DNA from: an uncultured Sunxiuqinia sp. | Lineage (GTDB): Bacteria; Bacteroidota; Bacteroidia; Bacteroidales; Prolixibacteraceae | Reading direction: 5' to 3' | Assembly: GCF_963678245.1 (NCBI RefSeq) | Contig: NZ_OY782767.1 | Coordinates: 868,001-932,000, forward strand | Length of the DNA: 64,000 bases | Shown here: piece by piece, positions 1 to 9,845 of the stretch | How the letters are laid out: each line of letters begins with the position of its first letter | How positions within the stretch are numbered: position 1 is the stretch's first letter | The notes under the pieces: generated by a model | The model's database searches: none | What the model saw: the letters and a program-made list of their open reading frames with translations, nothing else | What the model was told of the DNA's origin: nothing | Program-made: the position numbers and the translations under genes

Positions 1-270
1 GGGATTTTTAGCGGAGGCAGCATCACCACGGAAGATATTGAGCAGCATCCTGATTTTAAGGAAAAAGTGAAGTTGCTTTTTGTAAGTTACGGAAGCCGCG
101 AGATTGAAAATCCGAGACCGGGACCATGGGGAGATCCAAAGAAAAATACCGAAGCACTTAAAAAAGAGGGTATGAACACCCATTTTTATGTGTCGCCCGA
201 AACAGCCCATGAATGGCAAAGCTGGCGCCGTAGCCTTTATCAGTTTGCACCTTTGTTATTCAAAAAATAA
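1..270 (+). CDS. CE1-type esterase, C-terminal fragment (cut by window edge)
   Basis: The frame is open from the first base, so the gene begins outside the window and only the last 89 residues are visible. They align with the C-terminus of the next gene (430-1554). Both have an SGG stretch followed by a T/PEDI segment, a strand containing GS-R/K-E, a TAHE motif carrying the probable catalytic His, and a near-identical end with WRRSLYQ and APLLFK. It is therefore a tandem paralogue of that CE1/esterase-D-like enzyme and probably de-esterifies acylated xylo-oligosaccharides. The Ser nucleophile and any signal peptide lie outside the window. The family call is secure by paralogy; the substrate is inferred from the xylan locus. 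Confidence 0.8.
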   Translation, partial: GIFSGGSITTEDIEQHPDFKEKVKLLFVSYGSREIENPRPGPWGDPKKNTEALKKEGMNTHFYVSPETAHEWQSWRRSLYQFAPLLFKK

Positions 271-313
271 AAACATGCCGGTAGGATTAGTAACGAAAAG
301 CTAAAACCAGTTT

Positions 314-354
314 TCGACTTCGTTCTGCCTGATTATTACAGAGAACGGAGTCGA
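314..354. repeat. Imperfect palindrome / RNA hairpin between the two CE1 genes
   Basis: Thirteen bases at 314-326 (TCGACTTCGTTCT) pair with 342-354 (AGAACGGAGTCGA), leaving one position that would be a G-U pair in RNA and a 15-nt loop. There is no T-run, so it is not a classical terminator. It could be a REP-like intergenic palindrome or an mRNA-processing hairpin between the tandem esterase genes. Confidence 0.5.
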
Positions 355-420
355 GCTGTTTATCAATGGCGTGTGATTAGTTCTGCCAAAATTAGTAAGC
401 TATCAACTGTAAATTAATAA

Positions 421-1554
<1,134 letters not shown>

Positions 1555-1597
1555 GTGGGAAATGGGATAATACTAAAAAATGGTTAAAATTATTACG

Positions 1598-3163
1598 ATG
1601 AAAAACAGATTTGGACTAATTGCGATTATAATCGTTTTTATTATGAATTCTTGTTTAACCCTGCCTCTGGAGCAGGTAAAAGTCGAACAGGGAATTGTAG
1701 AAGGAACCATTGAGGATGGTCTTCGGGTTTTTAAAGGAGTGCCGTTTGCTGCACCTCCGGTAGGTGATTTGCGCTGGAAAGCACCGCAACCTGCTGAAAA
1801 GTGGGAAGGAGTAAAAGAAACTAAAGAATTTGGGCCATCTCCCATGCAGTGGGGTAATCCTCCGGCAGGGAAAAGCGAAGACTGTCTGTACCTGAACATC
1901 TGGACTCCGGCAATGACGGCTGAAGAAAAACTACCCGTGTTGGTATGGATTTACGGTGGCGGTTTTAGTGGCGGAGCAACTTCGTATTACGATGGAACCA
2001 TACTGGCAAAAGAGGGAGTAATTTTGGTAAGTGTTGCTTACCGTGTAAATCAGTTTGGCTTTTTGGCGCACCCTGAACTGAGTGCTGAAAGCCCGAATCA
2101 TGTTTCGGGAAACTACGGAATTCTTGATCAGATTGCTGGTTTACAATGGATACAGGATAACATTGCCGCTTTTGGTGGCGATCCTTCCAAAGTTACCATC
2201 TTTGGCGAATCGGCTGGAGGTATTTCAGTAAGTATGTTGTGTGCTTCGCCTTTGACAAAAGGCCTTTTTAGCGGTGCTATTTCGCAAAGTGGAGGTTCGT
2301 TTGGACCAACCCGTCCTACAACTTTTCCGGGCGAAAATATGAAAACACTGGAAAAGGCAGAAGCCGATGGCTTGGAATACATGCAAAAAGCAGGTGTTTC
2401 CAGTCTGGCTGAACTCCGCGCTTTAGATGCCGAAGAGGTGCCAAGTGGTTTTGGTATGGCCGGAGGATGGCCAATTGTTGATGGTTATGTAATTCCTGAC
2501 GATCAGTATAAACTTTACGAAGAGGGAAAATACAACGATGTGCCTGTGCTAATTGGTTACAATTCGGATGAGGGAGCAAGTTTCTCGCGCGAGAGAACAC
2601 CCGAAGAATATTATGCGGGGGTAAGAGCGCGCTACGGAAAATTTGCTGACAAGCTGATTGAAGCTTACCCTGCAGGAGAAAACACGGTTCCCAAAACTGC
2701 ACGCGACCTGGCTCGCGATGCCGCTTTTGGCTGGCAAACCTGGAGTTGGGCACGTTTGCAATCGGAAACCGGAAAATCGGATGTTTACTTGTATTATTTC
2801 GATCAGCACCCCGATTATCCGGAAGATTCACCTCGATACGGATATGGTTCGCCACACGGACAGGATGTAGCTTTTGTTTTTGGACTGAAGCCCGAAGATA
2901 AACATGAGAATGAGTCGGATCTGGCACTTTCGGAAGTAATGGTTGACTACTGGACCAACTTTGCAAAATATGGTAATCCAAATGGAGAAGGAGTTCCTGA
3001 ATGGCCGGTTTTCAGTAACGAAAATCCCGATGTGATGTACTTAAAAGGGGCAACACCTTTTGTGGGCGAGGTTCCAAGCGCAGCGTCGTTAGAGGTGCTT
3101 AACGAGTATTTCGAATGGCGACGTTCGCCCGAAGGCAAAGAATGGGTAAATAGCCTTGAATAA
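1598..3163 (+). CDS. Type-B carboxylesterase, probable lipoprotein
   Basis: The protein is about 521 residues with the carboxylesterase type-B (cholinesterase-like) fold. Visible marks are the oxyanion-hole stretch YGGGFSGG, the nucleophile elbow FGESAGG, and a C-terminal GSPHGQD segment placed like the catalytic His. I choose the ATG at 1598 over the one at 1580. From there the protein opens with a short basic n-region, a hydrophobic stretch and a lipobox-like MNSC, consistent with an exported lipoprotein. It lies 43 bp after the CE1 gene and 33 bp before the next hydrolase gene. Members of this family in xylan loci have been described as acetyl or feruloyl esterases, but specificity here is open. 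Confidence 0.87.
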   Translation: MKNRFGLIAIIIVFIMNSCLTLPLEQVKVEQGIVEGTIEDGLRVFKGVPFAAPPVGDLRWKAPQPAEKWEGVKETKEFGPSPMQWGNPPAGKSEDCLYLNIWTPAMTAEEKLPVLVWIYGGGFSGGATSYYDGTILAKEGVILVSVAYRVNQFGFLAHPELSAESPNHVSGNYGILDQIAGLQWIQDNIAAFGGDPSKVTIFGESAGGISVSMLCASPLTKGLFSGAISQSGGSFGPTRPTTFPGENMKTLEKAEADGLEYMQKAGVSSLAELRALDAEEVPSGFGMAGGWPIVDGYVIPDDQYKLYEEGKYNDVPVLIGYNSDEGASFSRERTPEEYYAGVRARYGKFADKLIEAYPAGENTVPKTARDLARDAAFGWQTWSWARLQSETGKSDVYLYYFDQHPDYPEDSPRYGYGSPHGQDVAFVFGLKPEDKHENESDLALSEVMVDYWTNFAKYGNPNGEGVPEWPVFSNENPDVMYLKGATPFVGEVPSAASLEVLNEYFEWRRSPEGKEWVNSLE

Positions 3164-3196
3164 TTAAAGATGTATAGATTGTAAATCAGAATTAAA

Positions 3197-4090
3197 ATGA
3201 AGAAAATACAGAGAGCTTTATTTTTACTTGTTGTGTTAGCGGTAACATTTGCCAATCCGCTTACGGCACAGGAAAGTGCTTCGCGTATTGTTGAAGACGG
3301 CGGAACAGGCGAATACAAAGCCATTATGATTTCTGAGCCTTCGTTGGCTACTCACACTGTTTTTCGGCCACAGGATTTGAGCGTTTTTGGTAAGAAGAAC
3401 AAATTGCCCGTTATAGCATGGGGAAACGGCGCTTGTGCCAACTCGCCATGGGAACATATTAATTTTCTGAACGAAGTAGCATCGCACGGATTTTTGGTAA
3501 TTGCCATTGGCCCTATGCCTGCAGAAGGCGAGCAAGGCGGTGGCCGTTCGCAATCGTCGCAGCTAAGCGATGCCATTGATTGGGCTATCGCACAAAACAG
3601 CGACAAAAACAGTCCGTATTACAAAAAAGTAGATGTAGAAAACATTGCGGTAAGCGGAATGTCGTGTGGTGGATTACAAACCCTTGAAATTGCTCCTGAT
3701 GCTCGCGTAACAACTTTAGTTGTCTGTAACAGTGGTATTTTCATTGACCCCATCTCTGGTTTCCCGGGGATGCCTGATCTGAAAAAGGATGATCTGATAA
3801 AGTTACACACTCCAACGTTGTATATTCTTGGTGGCGAATCGGATATTGCCTACAATAACGGCATGGACGACTACAAACGCATAAACCATGTTCCTGTGTT
3901 TGTAGCAAATCTGGATGTGGGGCATGGCGGAACTTATCGCGAACCACACGGAGGCGAATTTGCTAAAGTGGCAACTGCCTGGTACCAGTGGCAAATGAAA
4001 GACGACCAGGAAGCATCGAAAATGTTTGTTGGCGACGACTGCGGTTTGTGTAACGATGATGAATGGAAATACGAGTTCAAAAATCAATAA
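3197..4090 (+). CDS. Secreted alpha/beta hydrolase, chlorophyllase/PETase-like fold
   Basis: The 297-residue protein has a signal peptide (residues 1-25, ending LTAQ). Its features fit the dienelactone-hydrolase/chlorophyllase-like group: a strand plus WGNGAC near residue 75, nucleophile Ser156 in GMSCGG, an acidic residue in GGESDIAY and a His in GHGGTY. The C-terminus carries a paired-Cys motif DDCGLCNDD that might form a disulfide. It is the third consecutive esterase-like gene here, so an accessory esterase on acylated xylan is the most economical guess. It could equally act on another ester, because the family is broad. After it a 261-bp gap precedes the glycosidase run. Confidence 0.78.
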   Translation: MKKIQRALFLLVVLAVTFANPLTAQESASRIVEDGGTGEYKAIMISEPSLATHTVFRPQDLSVFGKKNKLPVIAWGNGACANSPWEHINFLNEVASHGFLVIAIGPMPAEGEQGGGRSQSSQLSDAIDWAIAQNSDKNSPYYKKVDVENIAVSGMSCGGLQTLEIAPDARVTTLVVCNSGIFIDPISGFPGMPDLKKDDLIKLHTPTLYILGGESDIAYNNGMDDYKRINHVPVFVANLDVGHGGTYREPHGGEFAKVATAWYQWQMKDDQEASKMFVGDDCGLCNDDEWKYEFKNQ

Positions 4091-4248
4091 GCTACTAAAA
4101 GCGATCCGGAAGATAAACTATTTTGAACTTGTTATGTGTTGTAAATGAGTGAGTTGGTGTCTATTTTTTGCGTTTTTGCAATTAATATCTAAAATGATAA
4201 TTAGAATGTCTAAAATGCGAAATATAAGTAAATGAACATGGATAACTT

Positions 4249-4256
4249 TAAATTTG
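4249..4256 (+). promoter_or_regulatory. Possible -7 promoter element (TAAATTTG)
   Basis: TAAATTTG matches the Bacteroidota -7 consensus TAnnTTTG and lies about 95 bp before the GH97 start, in the only sizeable gap of the left enzyme arm. No TTG is seen 17-23 bp upstream, so the promoter would need an activator such as the HTCS encoded at 14.4 kb, or the match is chance. Confidence 0.3.
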
Positions 4257-4351
4257 TAAGTGGTGTCGATTTTTGTAGGCTACGATTTCGGAATAAAGAC
4301 GATGCCCGGTCGAGCCGGTAAAGATTAAAAAACTGTATTAAACCTAATTAC

Positions 4352-6304
4352 ATGAATAAAATAAACATTATTTCGCTGTTTTTGATTTTTAGTTTTTTTC
4401 AATTACAAGCACAAAATCAGGGGGTCTCAAGTCCTGACGGGAAACTAGTCGTTTCAGTGAAAATTAATAACGGAGCACCTGTTTACAGCGTTGTGTTAAA
4501 CAGTAAAATCTTTATCGATGAATCTCCACTTGGAATAGAAACCAATATTGGTGATTTTACACAAGAACTTACCCTTTCCGAATCTGTTGAAACAAATCAA
4601 ATAAAAGATTCTTACGAACTCCGAAACATAAAACAAAGCAAGGTAGATTACACGGCTAACGGAGCTGTTTTTTCATTTCTGAAAAATGATAAAACAGTTT
4701 TAGATGTTGTCTTTCAGGTAAGCAATAACAATATTGCTTTTCGCTATAAAGTGCATCCGCAAAAAGAAACCCGGAGTTGTGTGGTAAACAGCGAATCAAC
4801 AGGTTTTGTATTTCCCGAAGGAACAACAACCTTTTTGTGCCCGCAAATGAAACCTATGACAGGTTTTGCACGCACTGCTCCCAGCTACGAAACCGATTAT
4901 ACGCTTGACGACGAAATGGGAAAAAACGGATGGGGATTTGGATACACTTTTCCCTGTTTGTTTAAAGTGAAGGATGCGGGTTGGGTACTGATTTCGGAAA
5001 CAGGAGTTGACAGCCGTTATTGTGCCAGTCGCCTGGTCGGCAATGAAGACAAAAGCTACTCAATTGCATACCCTTTACAAGAAGAAAACAACGGAAACGG
5101 CACAAACACGGCCGGTATTCCTTTGCCAGGATTTACTCCCTGGCGAACCATTACCGTTGGCGAAACACTGGCTCCAATTGTAAAAACTACTATCCCCTTC
5201 GATGTTGTGGAGCCACTTTATGAGGCCTCGCAAGAATATAAATACGGAAGTGGTAGTTGGAGTTGGATCATAAAAATGGATGGTGCAACAACTTTTGATG
5301 TTCAAAAAGAATACATTGATTTTAGCGCTGCAATGGGATTTGAAACCGTTTTGGTAGATGCCTTGTGGGATACGCAAATTGGCCGCGACAAGATTGAAGA
5401 GTTGGCGAAATATGCTGCCTCAAAAGATGTTGCCTTGTATTTGTGGTACAATTCCAACGGTTACTGGAACGATGCTCCACAAGGGCCACGCGGAATTATG
5501 GATAATACCATTATCCGGCGCAAAGAAATGGCCTGGATGAAAAGCATAGGAATCCGCGGGATAAAAGTTGATTTTTTTGGCGGCGACAAACAGCTTACCC
5601 TCAAATTATACGAAGACATTTTGTATGATGCCAACGATTATGGCCTGTTGGTTGTTTTTCACGGTTGTACCTTGCCACGTGGCTGGGAACGCATGTTCCC
5701 AAACTTTGCCTCTGCCGAAGCAGTGCGTGCCAGCGAAAATCTACATTTCGGACAGCACAGTTGCGACATCGAAGCTTTAAATGCTTGTTTGCATCCTTTC
5801 ATCCGCAATGCCGTTGGCAGCATGGATTTTGGCGGAAGTGCCCTAAACGAGTTTTACAATGCCAACAATACGCAGGGAAGAGGAACAAAACGAATGACTT
5901 CGGATGTTTATGCTTTGGCAACAGCCGTATTGTTTCAAAGTGCAGTACAACATTTTGCACTGGCGCCCAACAATCTTACAGATGCCCCTGAATGGGCCAT
6001 CAATTTTTTGAAAGAAGTACCAACTATATGGGACGAAGTGCGTTTTATCGACGGTTACCCCGGAAAATATGTGGTGTTGGCGCGCAGACATGGCGATACC
6101 TGGTATGTGGCTGGTATTAATGCACAGAAAGAAACCATGGAATTAACGATAAAACTGCCAATGATAGCTGCCGGAAGCAACTATCGAATATATACCGACG
6201 ATGCAGGTTTGAATGGAAAACTTGAAACTGAACGATTAGCTAAAAGTCAGGAAATAAAGATTTCGATTCCTGGTAACGGCGGACTACTGATCGTGAATAA
6301 TTAA
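4352..6304 (+). CDS. GH97 family glycosidase (probable retaining alpha-galactosidase type)
   Basis: This 650-residue protein has the GH97 layout: signal peptide (about residues 1-21), N-terminal beta-supersandwich (SSPDGKLVVSV opening), central (beta/alpha)8 barrel and small C-terminal beta domain. In the barrel, Asp407 in IKVDFF sits where the retaining alpha-galactosidase branch (BtGH97b type) has its nucleophile. Glu456 in SAEAV is a candidate acid/base. The inverting SusB alpha-glucosidase branch uses Glu residues instead, so I favour alpha-galactosidase. That fits with the GH95 further along, since complex cereal xylans carry galactose caps. The next gene starts 29 bp later. The branch assignment rests on motif reading only. 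Confidence 0.88.
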   Translation: MNKINIISLFLIFSFFQLQAQNQGVSSPDGKLVVSVKINNGAPVYSVVLNSKIFIDESPLGIETNIGDFTQELTLSESVETNQIKDSYELRNIKQSKVDYTANGAVFSFLKNDKTVLDVVFQVSNNNIAFRYKVHPQKETRSCVVNSESTGFVFPEGTTTFLCPQMKPMTGFARTAPSYETDYTLDDEMGKNGWGFGYTFPCLFKVKDAGWVLISETGVDSRYCASRLVGNEDKSYSIAYPLQEENNGNGTNTAGIPLPGFTPWRTITVGETLAPIVKTTIPFDVVEPLYEASQEYKYGSGSWSWIIKMDGATTFDVQKEYIDFSAAMGFETVLVDALWDTQIGRDKIEELAKYAASKDVALYLWYNSNGYWNDAPQGPRGIMDNTIIRRKEMAWMKSIGIRGIKVDFFGGDKQLTLKLYEDILYDANDYGLLVVFHGCTLPRGWERMFPNFASAEAVRASENLHFGQHSCDIEALNACLHPFIRNAVGSMDFGGSALNEFYNANNTQGRGTKRMTSDVYALATAVLFQSAVQHFALAPNNLTDAPEWAINFLKEVPTIWDEVRFIDGYPGKYVVLARRHGDTWYVAGINAQKETMELTIKLPMIAAGSNYRIYTDDAGLNGKLETERLAKSQEIKISIPGNGGLLIVNN

Positions 6305-6333
6305 TAGAACAGACAAAAAGAAAATTAGATAGA

Positions 6334-8406
6334 ATGACCAAGTTACTGACAGCACTTTTAACTTTTGTTTTAATAAGTACCGGAATAAGGGCCGAAAATG
6401 GACACAACTTGTGGCTGCGAGCCAAAAGCACGATCCCTGTTGAAGTAAAGTGTTCAAAAAAATCACCCACCATCGATATTGCAATTAACGAACTAAAGAA
6501 TGGTTGGCAGGGGAAAGCCGGTCAGGTTATTGAGTTGAAGATCGTAAAAGATAAACTTTTGAGAGAGGATGGCTTTCGTATAAACGGTGAAAGTATACAA
6601 GCTAAAACTGATGCCGGTTTATTATACGGTGTTTTCGAAATGATACGCAGGCAACAAACCGGGGAATCGATAGGTGAAGAGATCGTAAATCCGTCGTATA
6701 ATTTACGTTTGTTAAACCACTGGGATAATCTGGATGGAAGCGTTGAACGGGGTTACGCCGGACGTTCTATCTTTTGGCGAGGAATCGATTCGATGGAAGT
6801 ATCCTCAGAAGATATAAAACTTTGGAAAGAATATGCCAGGGCCAATGCTTCGGTAGGAATTAATGCAACAGTATTGAACAATGTAAATGCTTCGCCAACC
6901 ATGTTAACCACGCCTGTTTTAGAGCGGGCAAAAGCTGTTGCCGATGTACTGCGCCCCTATGGAATAAAAACCTACTTGTCTGTAAATTTTGCTTCGCCTG
7001 AAGTAATTGGTGCCCTTGAAACTGCTGATCCTCTTGATCCTGCTGTAAAAGCATGGTGGAAGGAGAAAGTAAAAGAAATATATGATTTGATTCCCGATTT
7101 TGGAGGCTTCCTGGTAAAAGCAAACAGCGAAGGACAGCCCGGACCGCAAAACTTTGGGCGGAATCACGCCGATGGAGCGAATATGATGGCCGAAGCACTC
7201 GAACCCTACAACGGAATTGTTATGTGGCGTGCCTTTGTTTACGATCCATCAGATGAAGACCGTGCCAAACAAGCATACAATGAATTTGTGCCACTGGATG
7301 GACAATTTCATGATAATGTGATTATTCAGGTAAAAAACGGTCCTGTCGATTTTCAGCCGCGCGAACCGTTTAGCCCATTATTTGGCGCAATGAAAAAGAC
7401 AACTGTAATGCCTGAACTTCAGGTTACAATGGAATATTTAGGCCAATCTGTACATCTGGTTTTTCTGGCTACCATGTGGGAAGAATTTCTAAAAAGCGAA
7501 ACCTGGCAGGAAGGTGCCGGAAGTACGGTTGCCCGTTGCACCGATGGCAGTATTTTCAATCAGAAATACAGCGCTATTGCCGGCGTAGCAAACATTGGGC
7601 TCGATGCCAACTGGTGTGGTCACGATTTTGCTCAAGCCAACTGGTATGCATTTGGCCGTCAAGCCTGGGATAATTCAATTAGCAGTGCTCAAATAGCTGA
7701 TGAATGGTTGAAACTTACTTTCGGACCAGAAAATTTAGATATAGAAACAAGCTCATATGATCTGGAGTGGAATTTGTCGTTTTTGCAGCCCGTAAAACAA
7801 ATGATGCTCAACAGTCACGAAGCAACTGTTAATTACATGATGCCTTTGGGGCTTCACCATATATTTTCGGCACACGCACATTACGGACCAGGCCCATGGT
7901 GGGCTCCGCGTGGTATGCGTGCAGACTGGACTCCTCCGTATTATCATCAGGCCGATTCGCTTGGAATTGGATTCGATCGTACGGCTACGGGCAGCAATGC
8001 AATTAGTCAGTACCACGAGCCGCTTGCCAGCCAGTTAGCCAACCTGAATACTTGTCCTGAGGTACTTTTACTTTGGTTTCACCATGTTTCGTGGGATCAT
8101 AAAATAAAAAACGGTAGAACACTTTGGAATGAGCTATGCTACCGCTATGACGAAGGTGTGAGACAAGTGCGGGAATTTCAACAGATTTGGGCCAAGGCCG
8201 AGCGTTTTGTCGATGCAGAACGATTTGAAGCTATTCAGCATAAACTTACAGAACAGAGTATGAATGTACAGGAGTGGAAAGATGCCTGTACGCTGTATTT
8301 TCAGCAATTCAGTAAACAACCAATTCCTTATGAGCTGGAGCGCCCGATGTTTAACCTGGATGAGCTACTTGAGCGTGACAGACACCGTGTTCGAAGAAGT
8401 CAGTAG
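6334..8406 (+). CDS. aguA: GH67 xylan alpha-1,2-glucuronidase
   Basis: The 690-residue protein is exported (signal peptide about 1-20, ending IRA) and has the three-part GH67 organization: N-terminal alpha/beta domain, barrel, C-terminal helical domain. Diagnostic stretches are LLNHWDN, RGIDSMEV, the NSEGQPGP loop with the probable general acid Glu266, NHADGANMMAEAL, and MPELQVTMEYLGQ with the candidate catalytic bases. GH67 removes (4-O-methyl-)glucuronic acid from the non-reducing terminal xylose of xylo-oligosaccharides. It thus complements the GH115 at 38.4 kb, which acts on internal xyloses. It sits in a tight co-directional run between GH97 (29 bp) and GH43 (32 bp). Length is normal and no residue looks missing. 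Confidence 0.95.
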   Translation: MTKLLTALLTFVLISTGIRAENGHNLWLRAKSTIPVEVKCSKKSPTIDIAINELKNGWQGKAGQVIELKIVKDKLLREDGFRINGESIQAKTDAGLLYGVFEMIRRQQTGESIGEEIVNPSYNLRLLNHWDNLDGSVERGYAGRSIFWRGIDSMEVSSEDIKLWKEYARANASVGINATVLNNVNASPTMLTTPVLERAKAVADVLRPYGIKTYLSVNFASPEVIGALETADPLDPAVKAWWKEKVKEIYDLIPDFGGFLVKANSEGQPGPQNFGRNHADGANMMAEALEPYNGIVMWRAFVYDPSDEDRAKQAYNEFVPLDGQFHDNVIIQVKNGPVDFQPREPFSPLFGAMKKTTVMPELQVTMEYLGQSVHLVFLATMWEEFLKSETWQEGAGSTVARCTDGSIFNQKYSAIAGVANIGLDANWCGHDFAQANWYAFGRQAWDNSISSAQIADEWLKLTFGPENLDIETSSYDLEWNLSFLQPVKQMMLNSHEATVNYMMPLGLHHIFSAHAHYGPGPWWAPRGMRADWTPPYYHQADSLGIGFDRTATGSNAISQYHEPLASQLANLNTCPEVLLLWFHHVSWDHKIKNGRTLWNELCYRYDEGVRQVREFQQIWAKAERFVDAERFEAIQHKLTEQSMNVQEWKDACTLYFQQFSKQPIPYELERPMFNLDELLERDRHRVRRSQ

Positions 8407-8438
8407 TTAGAATATCAACTTGATAAAAACCATATAGA

Positions 8439-9791
8439 ATGAATATCAAAAAATCCTTTACTCTTGCCATAATCTTTGTCGTATCGGCGTTTACGGTTTT
8501 GGCGCAAAATCCGATAATCAGAGATCAGTTTTCGGCCGATCCAACGGCTCGTGTATTTAACGGTAAGGTATATGTCTTTCCTTCGCACGATATTCCTGCT
8601 CCGCCCAATAAAAACCTGCGTGAAAATTGGTTTTGTATGCCCGATTACCATGTGTTTTCATCAGAAAACCTTGGCGAATGGACCGACCATGGTGTAATTG
8701 TTAGTCAGAATAAAGTGCCATGGGTTGATTCTACATCATACAGCATGTGGGCTCCCGATTGTATCGAACGTAACGGAAAATATTATTTCTATTTCCCAGC
8801 CAACAAAAATGCAGCTGGCCCCAACGGTCGCAAGGGCTTTGGAATTGGAGTTGCCATTGCCGATAAACCTGAAGGCCCTTACGTTCCGCAGGAAAATCCT
8901 ATTGAAGGTATTTTTGGTATTGATCCAAATGTTCTGATCGACAAAGACGGGGAGGCCTATTTGTATTTTTCGATGGGCAACATTTATGTGGCCAAACTAA
9001 AAGACAACATGACAGAGCTGGAGTCGAAGCCGGTAGCCATTGCCAATTTACCCGAAAAGGGGATGAAAGAAGGACCATTTGTTTTTGAACGAAATGGAAA
9101 ATACTACCTTACATTTCCACATGTAGAAAATGATACCGAACGGTTGGAGTATGCCATGGGCGATAGCCCTGAAGGTCCGTTTACCATGACCGGAGTGATT
9201 ATGGACGAATCGGAAACGGGATGCTGGACTAACCATCATTCACTGATCGAATACAACGATCAGTGGTATTTGTTTTACCACCATAACGATTATTCGCCGA
9301 ATTTCGACAAAAACCGATCGGTATGTATCGACAGCTTGTTTTTTAATACCGATGGCACCATTCAAAAAGTTACTCCAACAAAACGAGGTGTTGGTATAAC
9401 CCAAGCATCCGGTAAAATTCAGCTCGACCGTTACAGCGCGATAAGTGAAAATGGCGCAAAAATAGCTTTTAACGATGCCAAAAATACTTTTGCAGGTTGG
9501 AAAACTATACTTGATAATAAAGGGGCGTGGATTTCATACAACTCGGTAAATTTTGAAAAGAAAAATAAAGGAAAAGTAGTGGTGAGTGCCGGTGCATTAA
9601 ACGGAGGCAAAGTAGAACTGAGAATTGATGCATTGGATGGTCCTGTTTTGGCAGAAATTAATGTGCCGAAAAGTAAAGAAATGACTGTCTCGAAAACAAA
9701 AATAAACAAAGTAGAAGCCGGCATTCACAATATTTTTGTGGTGGCTGCAAATGATAATCCCGTAGAAATCGACTGGATAAGTTTTGAATAG
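8439..9791 (+). CDS. GH43 glycosidase with C-terminal CBM6-like domain
   Basis: The 450-residue protein has a signal peptide (1-23, ending LAQ) and a five-bladed GH43 propeller with the expected acidic triad: Asp34 in SADPTARVF, Asp in GIDPNV, and Glu in MKEGPF. From about residue 325 a beta-sandwich of CBM6 type follows, ending in IDWISFE. GH43 enzymes with this layout are arabinofuranosidases or beta-xylosidases acting on arabinoxylan oligosaccharides. The gene lies between GH67 and GH95 with short spacers (32 and 54 bp), so it is probably co-transcribed. It is a distant paralogue of the signal-less GH43 at 45.6 kb, sharing the opening DPxxxVFNGKxYxxPSHD. Exact substrate is undecided. Confidence 0.88.
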   Translation: MNIKKSFTLAIIFVVSAFTVLAQNPIIRDQFSADPTARVFNGKVYVFPSHDIPAPPNKNLRENWFCMPDYHVFSSENLGEWTDHGVIVSQNKVPWVDSTSYSMWAPDCIERNGKYYFYFPANKNAAGPNGRKGFGIGVAIADKPEGPYVPQENPIEGIFGIDPNVLIDKDGEAYLYFSMGNIYVAKLKDNMTELESKPVAIANLPEKGMKEGPFVFERNGKYYLTFPHVENDTERLEYAMGDSPEGPFTMTGVIMDESETGCWTNHHSLIEYNDQWYLFYHHNDYSPNFDKNRSVCIDSLFFNTDGTIQKVTPTKRGVGITQASGKIQLDRYSAISENGAKIAFNDAKNTFAGWKTILDNKGAWISYNSVNFEKKNKGKVVVSAGALNGGKVELRIDALDGPVLAEINVPKSKEMTVSKTKINKVEAGIHNIFVVAANDNPVEIDWISFE

Positions 9792-9845
9792 AATAGAACA
9801 AGGAGAAATTCCTCTTAGCAAGAAGAGGGCTAATAATCAGGAAAG

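Noticed and set aside
2316-2981. 221-codon minus-strand frame inside the type-B carboxylesterase gene
   Set aside because: It is the shadow of a conserved coding frame; the composition is odd (His/Arg/Pro-rich) with no family.
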